A stretch of 64,000 bases of DNA from Bacteroidota bacterium (GCA_023458415.1 JAEWZO010000023.1:1-64000); one strand, 5' to 3'. Shown: positions 49,986 to 58,297, counted from the first letter of the stretch. The notes: generated by a model from the letters alone, not told the origin. Numbers and translations are program-made.

Positions 49986-50597
49986 ATGATACCAAATTTT
50001 AAAGCGCACCCATGGCACGGAATTTCTGCAGGTGCAGACGTTCCGAATGTAGTGAATGTTTTCGTGGAAATTGTACCGAGCGATACCATAAAATATGAAA
50101 TTGACAAATCCAGCGGTTACCTGAAGGTTGACCGTCCACAGCAGTTTTCGAATATTATTCCTGCGCTATATGGATTTATTCCCAGAACTTACTGCCACGA
50201 TCAGGTAAAAGAACTTGCCGTAGAAAGCGGAGCAGATGACGTAACGATGGGTGACCATGACCCGCTTGATATTTGTGTTTTGAGTTCTCACAACATTCAT
50301 TCAGGAGGAATGTTGATGGAAGCTATTCCAATTGGCGGTTTCAAAATGATTGATAAAGGTGAAGCTGATGATAAAATTGTAGCTGTTATGACGGGAGACC
50401 ACGCTTTTGGACACTTCCGCGATATTTCAGAACTTCCAAAAGCTGAAATTCAACGATTGATGCATTACTTTCTAACCTATAAAAATCTTCCGGACGAACC
50501 TGCAAAATGTAGAATTCAGGAAGTGTACGGTGCAGAACATGCAAGAAATGTGATCACCGCATCAATGAACGACTATGCTAACAAATTCGGAGGTTAA
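49986..50597 (+). CDS. ppa: Soluble inorganic pyrophosphatase, family I
   Basis: 203 aa. The family I signature is GDHDPLDICVLS with its three metal-binding Asp; other active-site parts are YEIDKSSGYLKVDR and YGFIPRTYCHD. It hydrolyses PPi to phosphate in the cytoplasm. It lies immediately upstream of the membrane pyrophosphatase gene, from which a terminator (50624) separates it. The two enzymes can thus be regulated apart although they compete for the same substrate. Confidence 0.95.
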   Translation: MIPNFKAHPWHGISAGADVPNVVNVFVEIVPSDTIKYEIDKSSGYLKVDRPQQFSNIIPALYGFIPRTYCHDQVKELAVESGADDVTMGDHDPLDICVLSSHNIHSGGMLMEAIPIGGFKMIDKGEADDKIVAVMTGDHAFGHFRDISELPKAEIQRLMHYFLTYKNLPDEPAKCRIQEVYGAEHARNVITASMNDYANKFGG

Positions 50598-50623
50598 TAA
50601 AAGTCCGAATTAATAATTAGAAA

Positions 50624-50651
50624 GCAGATGGTAATTGCCATCTGTTTTTTT
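50624..50651 (+). terminator. Terminator after ppa
   Basis: CAGATGGT (50625-50632) pairs with GCCATCTG (50637-50644) including one G-T pair, followed by seven T. Confidence 0.8.
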
Positions 50652-50740
50652 GTGGGCTAAATAGAGAAAAACACACTCTTATTATTGGCGAATTCTAGAC
50701 TTTTATTATATTTAACAATTAATTAAAATAAACTCTATTT

Positions 50741-53482
50741 ATGAATCTATTCTTTTTAATACCATTATTTGGTGTTATAGCTTTAGTGTACACTTTTGTT
50801 CAGAGTGCGTGGGTAAGTAAGCAGGATGCAGGTAACGAACGCATGAAAGAAATCAGTGGCCACATTGCAGATGGAGCAATGGCTTTCCTGAAGGCAGAAT
50901 ACAAAATTATGCTGTATTTTGTTGTTATTGTCGCAGTTTTGCTCGGTATTATGGGAGCGTCTAATTCCAATTCGCACTGGACGATTGGTATTGCTTTCGT
51001 TCTTGGTGCCATCCTTTCTGCTCTTGCCGGTTTCATCGGTATGAAAATCGCTACAAAATCAAACGTGCGTACTGCAGAAGCAGCAAAAACTTCACTTTCC
51101 AAAGCACTTAAGGTTTCATTTACCGGTGGTTCTGTAATGGGAATGGGTGTTGCAGGTTTGGCAGTTTTAGGTTTAGGAGCCCTTTACTTAATTATTAAGC
51201 AGATTTTTGCGCCGGATGCAGCCGCAAATAGCCATGAAATGGAAAGAGCTATTGAGATTCTTACCGGCTTTTCGTTAGGTGCAGAATCGATCGCACTTTT
51301 TGCACGTGTTGGTGGTGGTATTTATACAAAAGCAGCCGATGTGGGAGCCGATCTAGTGGGTAAAGTAGAAGCCGGAATTCCGGAAGATGATCCGAGAAAC
51401 CCTGCAACTATCGCAGATAATGTAGGTGATAATGTAGGTGATGTTGCCGGAATGGGAGCCGACCTTTTTGGTTCGTATGTGGCAACTGTTTTGGCAACAA
51501 TGGTATTGGGTAGAGAAACCCTTTCTCAGGATGCTTTTGGAGGTTTTGCTCCAATTCTTCTTCCTATGATGATTGCCGGAGTTGGCATTATCTTCTCAAT
51601 TATCGGAACTTTCTTTGTGAAAATCAATGATCATGATGGTGCTTCAACATCCAATGTTCAGAATGCACTGAATATCGGAAACTGGGGAAGTATTGTTCTC
51701 ACAGCCATTTCCTCCTATTTCCTTGTAACTTATTTGTTGCCTGATACAATGACGCTACGTGGTCATGAATTCACCAAAATGGGAGTTTTCGGAGCCATCA
51801 TCGTAGGTCTGGTTGTTGGAACTTTAATGTCAATTATTACGGAATTTTACACAGCAATGGGTAAAAGACCTGTAAAGAGCATTGTAAAACAATCTTCTAC
51901 AGGACATGCGACCAATATCATCGGCGGACTTTCTGTTGGTATGGAATCTACGCTTCTTCCGATTATTGTTTTGGCAGGTGGTATTTACGGTTCTTATCTG
52001 TGTGCAGGTTTATATGGTGTTGCAATTGCTGCAGCGGGGATGATGGCTACAACAGCGATGCAGTTGGCTATTGACGCATTTGGACCAATTGCCGATAACG
52101 CAGGTGGAATCGCAGAAATGAGTGAGCTTCCAAAAGAAGTTCGTGAGAAAACAGATATTCTGGATGCAGTTGGTAACACAACTGCTGCAACAGGAAAGGG
52201 ATTTGCTATTGCTTCTGCAGCCTTAACAGCTTTAGCTTTATTTGCAGCATTCGTTGGAATTGCAGGAATCGACGGAATTGATATTTACCGCGCAGATGTT
52301 CTTGCCGGACTGTTCATTGGTGGTATGATTCCTTTTATTTTCTCCTCACTTGCCATTACCGCAGTAGGAAAAGCTGCAATGGCGATGGTTGAAGAGGTTA
52401 GAAGACAGTTCCGTGAAATTCCTGGAATTTTAGAAGGAAAAAGTCAGCCTGAATACGAAAAATGTGTAGCTATTTCTACCGATGCATCCATTAAGAAAAT
52501 GCTTCTTCCTGGAGCAATTGCATTAGTTTCTCCAATTCTTGTTGGATTTATTTTTGGGCCTGAAGTTTTAGGAGGATTCCTTGCCGGAGCCACAGTTTCT
52601 GGTGTTTTAATGGGAATGTTCCAGAACAACGCAGGTGGAGCTTGGGATAATGCTAAAAAATCTTTCGAAAAAGGAGTGGATATCAATGGTGAAACGTATT
52701 ACAAAGGTTCAGAGCCGCACAAAGCTTCAGTGACAGGTGATACTGTTGGAGATCCTTTCAAGGATACTTCAGGACCATCCATGAATATTTTGATTAAACT
52801 GATGTCAATCGTTTCACTGGTAATCGCACCTACACTTGCCGTTCTTCACAAAGATAAAATTGAAGAAAACCGAAGAATGAAGCTCGAAGCGATGCAGCTG
52901 GCTTCATCAGGAACTTTAGTGACTTCTGATGTAACAGCCGATCCTTACGGTATGGAAAACGATATTCTGGTTCCGGTTGGTACGCTTAACGAAAGCGGAG
53001 ATTTTGTTTACGATACTGGTGCGCCAACCTTGGTGAAGCTTCCGAATGGAGAAACGATGAGTTTGGGTGAAATGAGTCAACTTGGTTTTTTAGCAAAAGG
53101 TATTGAAATGAAAGATCAGACTTTACTGGAAAATACACAGTGGTTCACGTTAGAAAATCTTCATTTCGAAACTAACAGCAGCGATCTTAAGCAGGAGTCT
53201 ATTGGCGTTCTTGAAAATCTTTATAAACTGATGGCAGCTTACCCTGATTTGAAACTGAAATTAGGAGGCTACACTGATAATACAGGAAATGAAGATACCA
53301 ACAAAAGGCTTTCTAACCTTCGCGCGCAAACGGCAAAACTTAAGCTTCTTGAAATGGGAGTAAGTGCAGACAGAATTGAAGCAGAAGGTTACGGATCACA
53401 GTTTCCGGTCTGTCCGGCGAACGATACTGATGAATGTAAAGCACAGAACAGAAGAATTGATGTTCGTGTAATGGGACTTTAA
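50741..53482 (+). CDS. hppA: Membrane-bound ion-pumping pyrophosphatase fused to an OmpA-like domain
   Basis: 913 aa, about 200 longer than usual. Residues 1-705 are an mPPase with roughly 16 membrane helices and the signature DVGADLVGKVEAGIPEDD followed by NPATIADNVGDNVGD. GNTTAATGKG near residue 478 has Ala where K+-independent enzymes have Lys, so it belongs to the K+-dependent type that pumps Na+ and/or H+. After a 90-residue linker, residues 805-910 form an OmpA-like peptidoglycan-binding domain (LHFETNSSDLKQES, GGYTDNTGNEDTNKRLSNLR, RIEAEGYGSQFP, QNRRIDVRV). The Asp and Arg that bind diaminopimelate in OmpA are present. Both ends of mPPases face the periplasm, which suits the added domain. 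Confidence 0.95.
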   Translation: MNLFFLIPLFGVIALVYTFVQSAWVSKQDAGNERMKEISGHIADGAMAFLKAEYKIMLYFVVIVAVLLGIMGASNSNSHWTIGIAFVLGAILSALAGFIGMKIATKSNVRTAEAAKTSLSKALKVSFTGGSVMGMGVAGLAVLGLGALYLIIKQIFAPDAAANSHEMERAIEILTGFSLGAESIALFARVGGGIYTKAADVGADLVGKVEAGIPEDDPRNPATIADNVGDNVGDVAGMGADLFGSYVATVLATMVLGRETLSQDAFGGFAPILLPMMIAGVGIIFSIIGTFFVKINDHDGASTSNVQNALNIGNWGSIVLTAISSYFLVTYLLPDTMTLRGHEFTKMGVFGAIIVGLVVGTLMSIITEFYTAMGKRPVKSIVKQSSTGHATNIIGGLSVGMESTLLPIIVLAGGIYGSYLCAGLYGVAIAAAGMMATTAMQLAIDAFGPIADNAGGIAEMSELPKEVREKTDILDAVGNTTAATGKGFAIASAALTALALFAAFVGIAGIDGIDIYRADVLAGLFIGGMIPFIFSSLAITAVGKAAMAMVEEVRRQFREIPGILEGKSQPEYEKCVAISTDASIKKMLLPGAIALVSPILVGFIFGPEVLGGFLAGATVSGVLMGMFQNNAGGAWDNAKKSFEKGVDINGETYYKGSEPHKASVTGDTVGDPFKDTSGPSMNILIKLMSIVSLVIAPTLAVLHKDKIEENRRMKLEAMQLASSGTLVTSDVTADPYGMENDILVPVGTLNESGDFVYDTGAPTLVKLPNGETMSLGEMSQLGFLAKGIEMKDQTLLENTQWFTLENLHFETNSSDLKQESIGVLENLYKLMAAYPDLKLKLGGYTDNTGNEDTNKRLSNLRAQTAKLKLLEMGVSADRIEAEGYGSQFPVCPANDTDECKAQNRRIDVRVMGL

Positions 53483-53502
53483 TTTCTGTCCTTAAAAATA
53501 TT

Positions 53503-53536
53503 AAAACTCTCAAAGTGAAAGCTTTGGGAGTTTTTT
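53503..53536 (+). terminator. Terminator after the membrane pyrophosphatase gene
   Basis: AAAACTCTCAAAG (53503-53515) pairs with CTTTGGGAGTTTT (53522-53534), one G-T pair, then T-run. Confidence 0.8.
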
Positions 53537-53568
53537 TATCAACTTAACGCCAGCGAATTCAAATTTAC

Positions 53569-53599
53569 TTTCAAAATTTCAATTAATTCCCTATTTTTG
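53569..53599 (+). promoter_or_regulatory. Consensus promoter 4 nt before dnaX
   Basis: TTTC (53569-53572), 19-bp spacer, TATTTTTG (53592-53599); the dnaX ATG is at 53604. Probable leaderless start. Confidence 0.65.
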
Positions 53600-53603
53600 A
53601 GCA

Positions 53604-54689
53604 ATGGAAAATTTCATAGTATCTGCACGCAAATACCGTCCACAAGAGTTTGATACTGTTGTTGGGCAGTCGCACATTACAGATACTTTGGAACATGCAA
53701 TTGAGGAAAATCAGCTAGCGCAGGCGCTACTTTTCTGTGGTCCGCGTGGAGTTGGTAAAACAACCTGTGCAAGAATTTTAGCCAGAAAAATCAATGAGCG
53801 TGACGGAGCTACTTCAGAGGACGGTTTCGCATACAATATTTTTGAGCTCGATGCCGCTTCCAACAATTCCGTTGATGACATTCGTGAACTTACTGATCAG
53901 GTGCGATACGCTCCACAAGTAGGGAAGTACAAAGTGTATATTATCGACGAGGTGCACATGCTGAGTAACACTGCATTCAATGCCTTCCTTAAAACATTGG
54001 AAGAACCGCCTGCACATGCGATTTTCATTCTGGCAACAACGGAAAAACACAAGATTATTCCTACCATTCTTTCGAGATGTCAGATTTACGATTTCAAACG
54101 GATTACGCTGGATGATATTCAGAATCATTTGAAGAAAATTGCTGACAAAGAAGGCATCAAATATGAAGACGATGCACTTTATCTCATAGCTCAGAAAGCA
54201 GATGGAGCGCTTCGTGATGCACTTTCAATTTTCGACAGACTTTCAACTTTTTCGCAGAAAAATATTACTGTAGAAAAAGCTGCCGAAGTTCTTAATGTTC
54301 TTGATTATGATCAGTTCCTGAAGATTGTAGACCTTGCAAAAGAAAACAAGATTCCGGAAACCCTGACTGCCTTTAACGAGATTGTAAAAAAAGGGTTCGA
54401 TCCGCATGATTTTATCGCAGGTTTAGGAAATCATTTCCGCGATTTGATGATGGCAAAGAATATTGCGACACTGGAATTAATCGAAGTTGGTGAAAAAACA
54501 AAAGAGAAATTCAAAGAACAGAGTAAAAAATGGGCACCACAGCAACTTATCGACGCTATTGAAATCTGTAATCATGCAGACATCAACTATAAAATTTCTA
54601 AAAATCCACGACTAACGGTGGAAATTGCTTTGATGCAGTTAGCTTCATTAACGGCAAATCTTCAGGAAAATAAAAAAAAAAATTCCTGA
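53604..54689 (+). CDS. dnaX: DNA polymerase III subunit gamma, unshifted product
   Basis: Without frameshift, translation passes the A11 run and stops two codons later at TGA 54687-54689, giving a 361-aa gamma form that ends with KKKNS. It holds the ATPase and the clamp-loader collar domain but lacks the tau-specific C-terminus. This is the same two-product logic as E. coli and Thermus dnaX. The tail stretch KNPRLTVEIALMQLASL marks the end of domain III, so the stop lies just after a complete clamp-loader subunit. Confidence 0.85.
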   Translation: MENFIVSARKYRPQEFDTVVGQSHITDTLEHAIEENQLAQALLFCGPRGVGKTTCARILARKINERDGATSEDGFAYNIFELDAASNNSVDDIRELTDQVRYAPQVGKYKVYIIDEVHMLSNTAFNAFLKTLEEPPAHAIFILATTEKHKIIPTILSRCQIYDFKRITLDDIQNHLKKIADKEGIKYEDDALYLIAQKADGALRDALSIFDRLSTFSQKNITVEKAAEVLNVLDYDQFLKIVDLAKENKIPETLTAFNEIVKKGFDPHDFIAGLGNHFRDLMMAKNIATLELIEVGEKTKEKFKEQSKKWAPQQLIDAIEICNHADINYKISKNPRLTVEIALMQLASLTANLQENKKKNS

Positions 54690-55291
54690 TTCTGGCTCCG
54701 TTGCTCAGCAGCGGTAATTCTGTAGTTTCTCCTAAGGAAAAAAACCAAAAACAGGCACAAACGGAACCTTCGCAAACCGTTTCAGAACCCGAACCTGAAA
54801 TAGTTCGAAAAGCCGGCGCGCCACTTTTATCAGAAAAATCACCTTCTAAATTCAGCATTAAAGCTGCCCTTGAAAAGAAAGTGGAAACAGCTGAAAAGGA
54901 AACTTCAGAACCGAAAGAAAAGCTACCTTCCAATCATTTTACCGAGACAGATTTGCAAAAAGAATGGAATGAGTTTCTCACTGATCTGCAGAAAAAAGAT
55001 ATCATTATTTTCAACGCCATCAGTTCATTCAGAATGAAAAAACTTGATGAAGACACGATACAAATAACCTATTCATCAGAATCGGCGCGTAATGAGTTTG
55101 AAAAAATTCGTGGAGATTTCTTTAATCATTTCAAGAGAAAAGTGAATCATTACAATATTAAAACGGAATACAGTTTTGATGTTGGTCTGAAAAAAGAAAT
55201 CATCACCAAGCGGAAGATTTTTGATAAATTTGCCGAAATCAATCCGCTATTAAAAGAGTTGGACGATTTGTTTAAGTTTGATTTTAACTGA
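53604..55291 (+). CDS. dnaX: DNA polymerase III subunit tau, made by -1 frameshift at an A11 run
   Basis: Full-length form, about 562 aa. Frame 1 supplies 359 codons to the A-run at 54672-54682; a -1 shift there continues for 203 codons to 55291. The joined downstream frame has no ATG of its own (only a TTG at 54701) and opens right at the A-run. AAA domains I-III lie at about 1-355 (GPRGVGKTTCARIL Walker A, IIDEVHMLS Walker B, sensor SRCQIYDFKR). The zinc-binding Cys of most DnaX proteins are absent between Walker A and ELDAASNNSVDDIR. The tau part has a charged linker and a C-terminal domain for polymerase contact (EWNEFLTDLQKKDIIIFNAI). Tau loads the clamp and bridges polymerases at the fork. 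Confidence 0.85.
54664..54714 (+). promoter_or_regulatory. Frameshift/slippage signal in dnaX
   Basis: Eleven A (54672-54682) in frame as AAA-AAA-AAA-AAT. An AGGA stretch lies 8 nt upstream (54664-54667), and a hairpin CCGTTGC (54698-54704)/GCAGCGG (54708-54714) begins 16 nt downstream. Long A-runs allow polymerase slippage (as in Thermus dnaX), and AAAAAAA also fits ribosomal -1 slipping. Confidence 0.75.
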
Positions 55292-55341
55292 TTTTTTGAA
55301 TTAACCGAGGAAAGCTGAAAGAAATTGCTGACGAGAAGAAG

Positions 55342-56421
55342 ATGAATTTACAAGATTTAGAAAATAACTGGATTAATCGGTTTCCAAAACCGCTAATTAT
55401 TGCAGGTCCATGCAGCGCTGAAAGTGAAGCTCAAATGTTGGAAACTGCCCAAAGATTAAAAGAAACTCATGCAGAAATTCCGGTTTTTCGTGCCGGAATC
55501 TGGAAACCGAGAACAAAACCCAACGGTTTTGAAGGAGTAGGAGTTATCGGGTTGAACTGGCTGAAGAAAGTGAAGGAGGAATTCGGTTTTCAAACGGCAA
55601 CCGAAGTGGCAAATGCACATCATGTGGCTGCAGCATTGGATGCGGATGTAGATATTTTGTGGATTGGAGCACGCTCAACTGTGAATCCGTTCACGGTTCA
55701 GGAAATCGCTGAAGCACTAAATGGAACAGAAAAAACGGTGCTCGTAAAAAATCCGGTAAATCCCGATTTGGCTCTATGGATTGGTGCTCTGGAAAGACTT
55801 GCCGGACAGAATGTGAAAAATTTGGGTGTTATACATCGTGGATTTTCTACTTACCAGAAAACGAAATACCGTAACATCCCAAACTGGCATATTCCTTTGG
55901 ATTTTAAAAATCAGTTTCCCAATATTCCGATTATTGTTGATCCTTCGCATATTTGCGGTAACAGAACTGGTTTGGCAGCGATTGCGCAAGAAGCCATGAA
56001 TGTTGGTTATCACGGTGCAATGATTGAAACTCACTGTTCTCCAGATGCGGCGTGGAGTGATGCTGCACAACAAATTACACCGGAAGTTCTTGCTGAATTA
56101 ATTGCAAAACTTGAAATTAGAAATTCCGGGATTGCTGGTTACGAAGATGAACTAGGAAAACACAGGACTTTAATTTCCGACCTTGACTTTCAGATTATTG
56201 AACTTCTGTCCCAAAGGATGAAAATTTCGGAGCATATCGGAAATGTGAAAAAAGAAAATAACATTGCGATTTTTCAGCCGGAAAGATGGAAGGTAATCAA
56301 CGAATATGCAGTACAGAAAGCAGAAGAAACCGGTATGTCTGCAGAATTTATCGAAAAAGTTTTCAAAGCTATTCACGAAGAATCCATCGAGGTTCAGAAC
56401 AGTGTGATGATAAATAAATAA
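55342..56421 (+). CDS. Bifunctional DAHP synthase / chorismate mutase
   Basis: 359 aa. The N-terminal type I-beta DAHP synthase domain (about 1-255) has the family opening PLIIAGPCSAES, IFRAGIWKPRTKP-like barrel strand, GARSTVNPFTVQEIAEAL and the metal site in IIVDPSHICGNR. The C-terminal chorismate mutase type II domain (about 265-355) has LISDLDFQIIELLSQRMKIS. It joins PEP and erythrose-4-phosphate to start aromatic amino acid synthesis and converts chorismate to prephenate; the CM domain likely gives feedback control. It ends 1 nt before the rsgA start, so the two are coupled. Confidence 0.95.
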   Translation: MNLQDLENNWINRFPKPLIIAGPCSAESEAQMLETAQRLKETHAEIPVFRAGIWKPRTKPNGFEGVGVIGLNWLKKVKEEFGFQTATEVANAHHVAAALDADVDILWIGARSTVNPFTVQEIAEALNGTEKTVLVKNPVNPDLALWIGALERLAGQNVKNLGVIHRGFSTYQKTKYRNIPNWHIPLDFKNQFPNIPIIVDPSHICGNRTGLAAIAQEAMNVGYHGAMIETHCSPDAAWSDAAQQITPEVLAELIAKLEIRNSGIAGYEDELGKHRTLISDLDFQIIELLSQRMKISEHIGNVKKENNIAIFQPERWKVINEYAVQKAEETGMSAEFIEKVFKAIHEESIEVQNSVMINK

Positions 56422-56422
56422 T

Positions 56423-57352
56423 TTGCTGAAAGGACTCATCATAAAATCTACAGGAAGTTGGTATCAGGTTATGGAGCTTGGTTCCGATAGGATTTATGAA
56501 GCCCGGATTCGGGGAAAGTTTAAGCTCATCAAGACCAGACTTACCAATCCTTTGGCTGTGGGTGATTTTGTTGAGTTTCAGTTGGAAACTGACGATGTTG
56601 CGTGGATTACCAAAATTGAACAGCGCAAAAACTATCTCATCAGAAAATCTGTTAATCTCTCGAAAGAAGCGCACATCATTGCTTCCAATGTGGATATTGC
56701 ATGTTTTATTTTCACGCTGAAGCATCCTGAAACTTCACTCGGTTTTCTGGACCGATTTCTTGCCTGTTGTGAAGCTTACAATATTGAGCCGCTCATTCTT
56801 TTCAATAAAATGGATGTTCTGAACGATGATGAAAAACAAATTATTGATCAGATTAAAGAAATTTATAAGTCTATCGGCTACGAAAGTGTTTGTATTTCTT
56901 CCTATTCAAAACTGAATCTAGATTCGCTGAAAGAACTAATAAAAGACAAAACCTCTGTGTTTTTCGGGCATTCGGGTAGTGGTAAATCAACTTTGGTGAA
57001 TTCACTGCAGCCCGGACTGAATCTTAAAACTTCAGAAATTTCAGAAACTCATCTAAAAGGAAAACATACCACAACATTTGCGCAGATGCATTTCTGGAAT
57101 TTCGGTGGCAGCGTTATTGATACTCCCGGAGTTCGCGAATTTGCAATGATTGACGTGGAGAAAGAGGAAATTCAACATTATTTTCCGGAGATTTTCAAGA
57201 AAAGGGAAGAGTGTAAATTTCATAACTGCATGCACATCAACGAACCCAAATGTGCCGTTCTTGATGGACTGGAAGACGGTTCCATCGAAGAATCCCGCTA
57301 CATCACTTACCTGAAACTGATGGAAGAAGCGGAAGAAAACTCCCAAAAATAA
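56423..57352 (+). CDS. rsgA: Ribosome small-subunit-dependent GTPase A
   Basis: 309 aa from TTG 56423 (LKGLIIKSTGSWYQV). An OB domain at about 1-70, then a circularly permuted GTPase: G4 LFNKMD, G1 GHSGSGKST, G2 and G3 DTPGVREF. The C-terminal zinc site is formed by CKFHNCMHINEPKC. It binds the 30S subunit late in maturation and hydrolyses GTP. TTG is accepted because no ATG exists upstream before the aro gene stop and the OB domain would be cut by the next ATG. Confidence 0.94.
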   Translation: MLKGLIIKSTGSWYQVMELGSDRIYEARIRGKFKLIKTRLTNPLAVGDFVEFQLETDDVAWITKIEQRKNYLIRKSVNLSKEAHIIASNVDIACFIFTLKHPETSLGFLDRFLACCEAYNIEPLILFNKMDVLNDDEKQIIDQIKEIYKSIGYESVCISSYSKLNLDSLKELIKDKTSVFFGHSGSGKSTLVNSLQPGLNLKTSEISETHLKGKHTTTFAQMHFWNFGGSVIDTPGVREFAMIDVEKEEIQHYFPEIFKKREECKFHNCMHINEPKCAVLDGLEDGSIEESRYITYLKLMEEAEENSQK

Positions 57353-57370
57353 AATCTTCACTTCTGGTTA

Positions 57371-57438
57371 TAAAAAAACCCAGCCGAAGCTGGGTAAAAA
57401 CTAATAACCATGAAAACTCAAATTAAACATGAGAATCG
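57371..57438 (-). ncRNA. Candidate sigma-54-driven small RNA, about 68 nt
   Basis: On the minus strand a terminator (acccagc-ttcg-gctgggt, 57378-57395, UUCG loop, then T7 to 57371) has no gene in front of it. Upstream is a sigma-54-like promoter TTGGCAC-N5-TTGTT (57450-57464), GG-to-G spacing 12, placing the start near 57438. The RNA would hold a hairpin from CTCATGTTTAATTTGAG and the terminator. The other strand has no T-run, so the hairpin does not serve rsgA. No gene or minus-strand ORF explains the element. Confidence 0.5.
57378..57395 (-). terminator. UUCG-loop terminator on the minus strand
   Basis: Perfect 7-bp stem; on the minus strand loop TTCG and seven T follow; on the plus strand the hairpin is followed by A-rich sequence. 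Confidence 0.8.
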
Positions 57439-57448
57439 TAAAAATAAT

Positions 57449-57464
57449 AACAAGTATTGTGCCA
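57449..57464 (-). promoter_or_regulatory. Sigma-54-type -24/-12 promoter
   Basis: Minus strand TTGGCACAATACTTGT(T) fits TTGGCAC-N5-TTGCW apart from C to T at the -12 dinucleotide. Confidence 0.5.
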
Positions 57465-57524
57465 AAATTTTTACTAAGAAATCCCCGTCTAGAATTTTCG
57501 TTACAAATATAGAACAAATTTTCG

Positions 57525-57532
57525 TACTTTCG
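57525..57532 (+). promoter_or_regulatory. -7 element of ndk
   Basis: TACTTTCG fits TAnnTTTG with one change, 19 nt before the ndk ATG. Confidence 0.5.
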
Positions 57533-57551
57533 CAGCAAAATAACATAATTT

Positions 57552-57971
57552 ATGTCAGGTAATATTACATTCACAATGATTAAACCAGATGCAGTTGCAG
57601 ACGGTCACATGGGAGCTATTTTAGGAAAAATTGCAGAAGCAGGTTTCAAGATTAAGGCGATGAAGCTTACACAGCTTACTGTTGCTGATGCAAAAAAATT
57701 CTACGAGGTGCATGCTGAAAGACCATTCTATGGTGAGCTTGTAGATTTTATGAGTTCCGGACCAATCGTAGCGGCTGTTCTTGAGAAAGATAATGCAGTG
57801 GAAGATTTCAGAACTTTAATTGGTGCAACAAATCCTGCCGAAGCTGCAGAAGGCACCATCAGAAAAATGTACGCAAGAAACGTTGGAGAAAATGCAGTGC
57901 ACGGTTCCGATTCTGATGAAAACGCTCTAATTGAAGCTAATTTCCATTTCTCAGGAAGAGAGATTTTCTAA
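57552..57971 (+). CDS. ndk: Nucleoside diphosphate kinase
   Basis: 139 aa, standard NDK size. The start MSGNITFTMIKPDAVADG holds the family Lys, and the active-site His is in NAVHGSDSDENA near residue 117. It equilibrates nucleoside di- and triphosphates in the cytoplasm by a phospho-His intermediate. It is a single gene with a good promoter and a terminator at 57995. All residues expected for catalysis are visible. Confidence 0.97.
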   Translation: MSGNITFTMIKPDAVADGHMGAILGKIAEAGFKIKAMKLTQLTVADAKKFYEVHAERPFYGELVDFMSSGPIVAAVLEKDNAVEDFRTLIGATNPAEAAEGTIRKMYARNVGENAVHGSDSDENALIEANFHFSGREIF

Positions 57972-57994
57972 TCGAATTCAATCAGAAATAAAAT

Positions 57995-58022
57995 AAAAGT
58001 CCGGAATGTTCCGGACTTTTTT
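57995..58022. terminator. Terminator between ndk and a convergent small gene
   Basis: AAAAGTCCGGA (57995-58005) pairs with TCCGGACTTTT (58010-58020) around a 4-nt loop; T/A runs on both sides. Confidence 0.88.
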
Positions 58023-58023
58023 A

Positions 58024-58296
58024 TTATTGATCTTCTGTTGACTTTAAATCAGGAGATGAATCAGTTTGGCTGATGAAATCGGTGGTATCACCTTCTTTCT
58101 TAATTTTGTTAGCCCACCACACACCGAGAACAATACCTGCACAAAGCAAAAAACCAAACAGGAAATTTCCTAGATTACTTTCAAGATTGATCATCAAAAT
58201 CAGTCCGATAAACCCAAAAATCAGGGTAGGAGAAAGCATAATCTTTATCCAACTGATGGTGCTCATGGATTTTTCAAATCCTGATTTCTTTTCCAT
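58024..58296 (-). CDS. Small two-helix membrane protein
   Basis: 90 aa. Hydrophobic segments at about 17-36 (WIKIMLSPTLIFGFIGLILM) and 45-62 (FLFGFLLCAGIVLGVWW), with a polar C-terminal tail (GDTTDFISQTDSSPDLKS) in the cytoplasm. It starts 1 nt after the rpe stop, so it is in an operon with rpe. No recognised family; its role is unknown. Could be a small membrane helper. Confidence 0.7.
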   Translation of the reverse strand: MEKKSGFEKSMSTISWIKIMLSPTLIFGFIGLILMINLESNLGNFLFGFLLCAGIVLGVWWANKIKKEGDTTDFISQTDSSPDLKSTEDQ

Positions 58297-58297
58297 A

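Noticed and set aside
54701..55291. Independent gene after dnaX
   Set aside because: Only a TTG is available, no promoter, and it continues dnaX tau in the -1 frame.
57410..57560. 50-codon ORF from ATG 57410 running into ndk
   Set aside because: Covers the ndk promoter and start and is better explained as the antisense of the small RNA and its promoter; composition is not protein-like.
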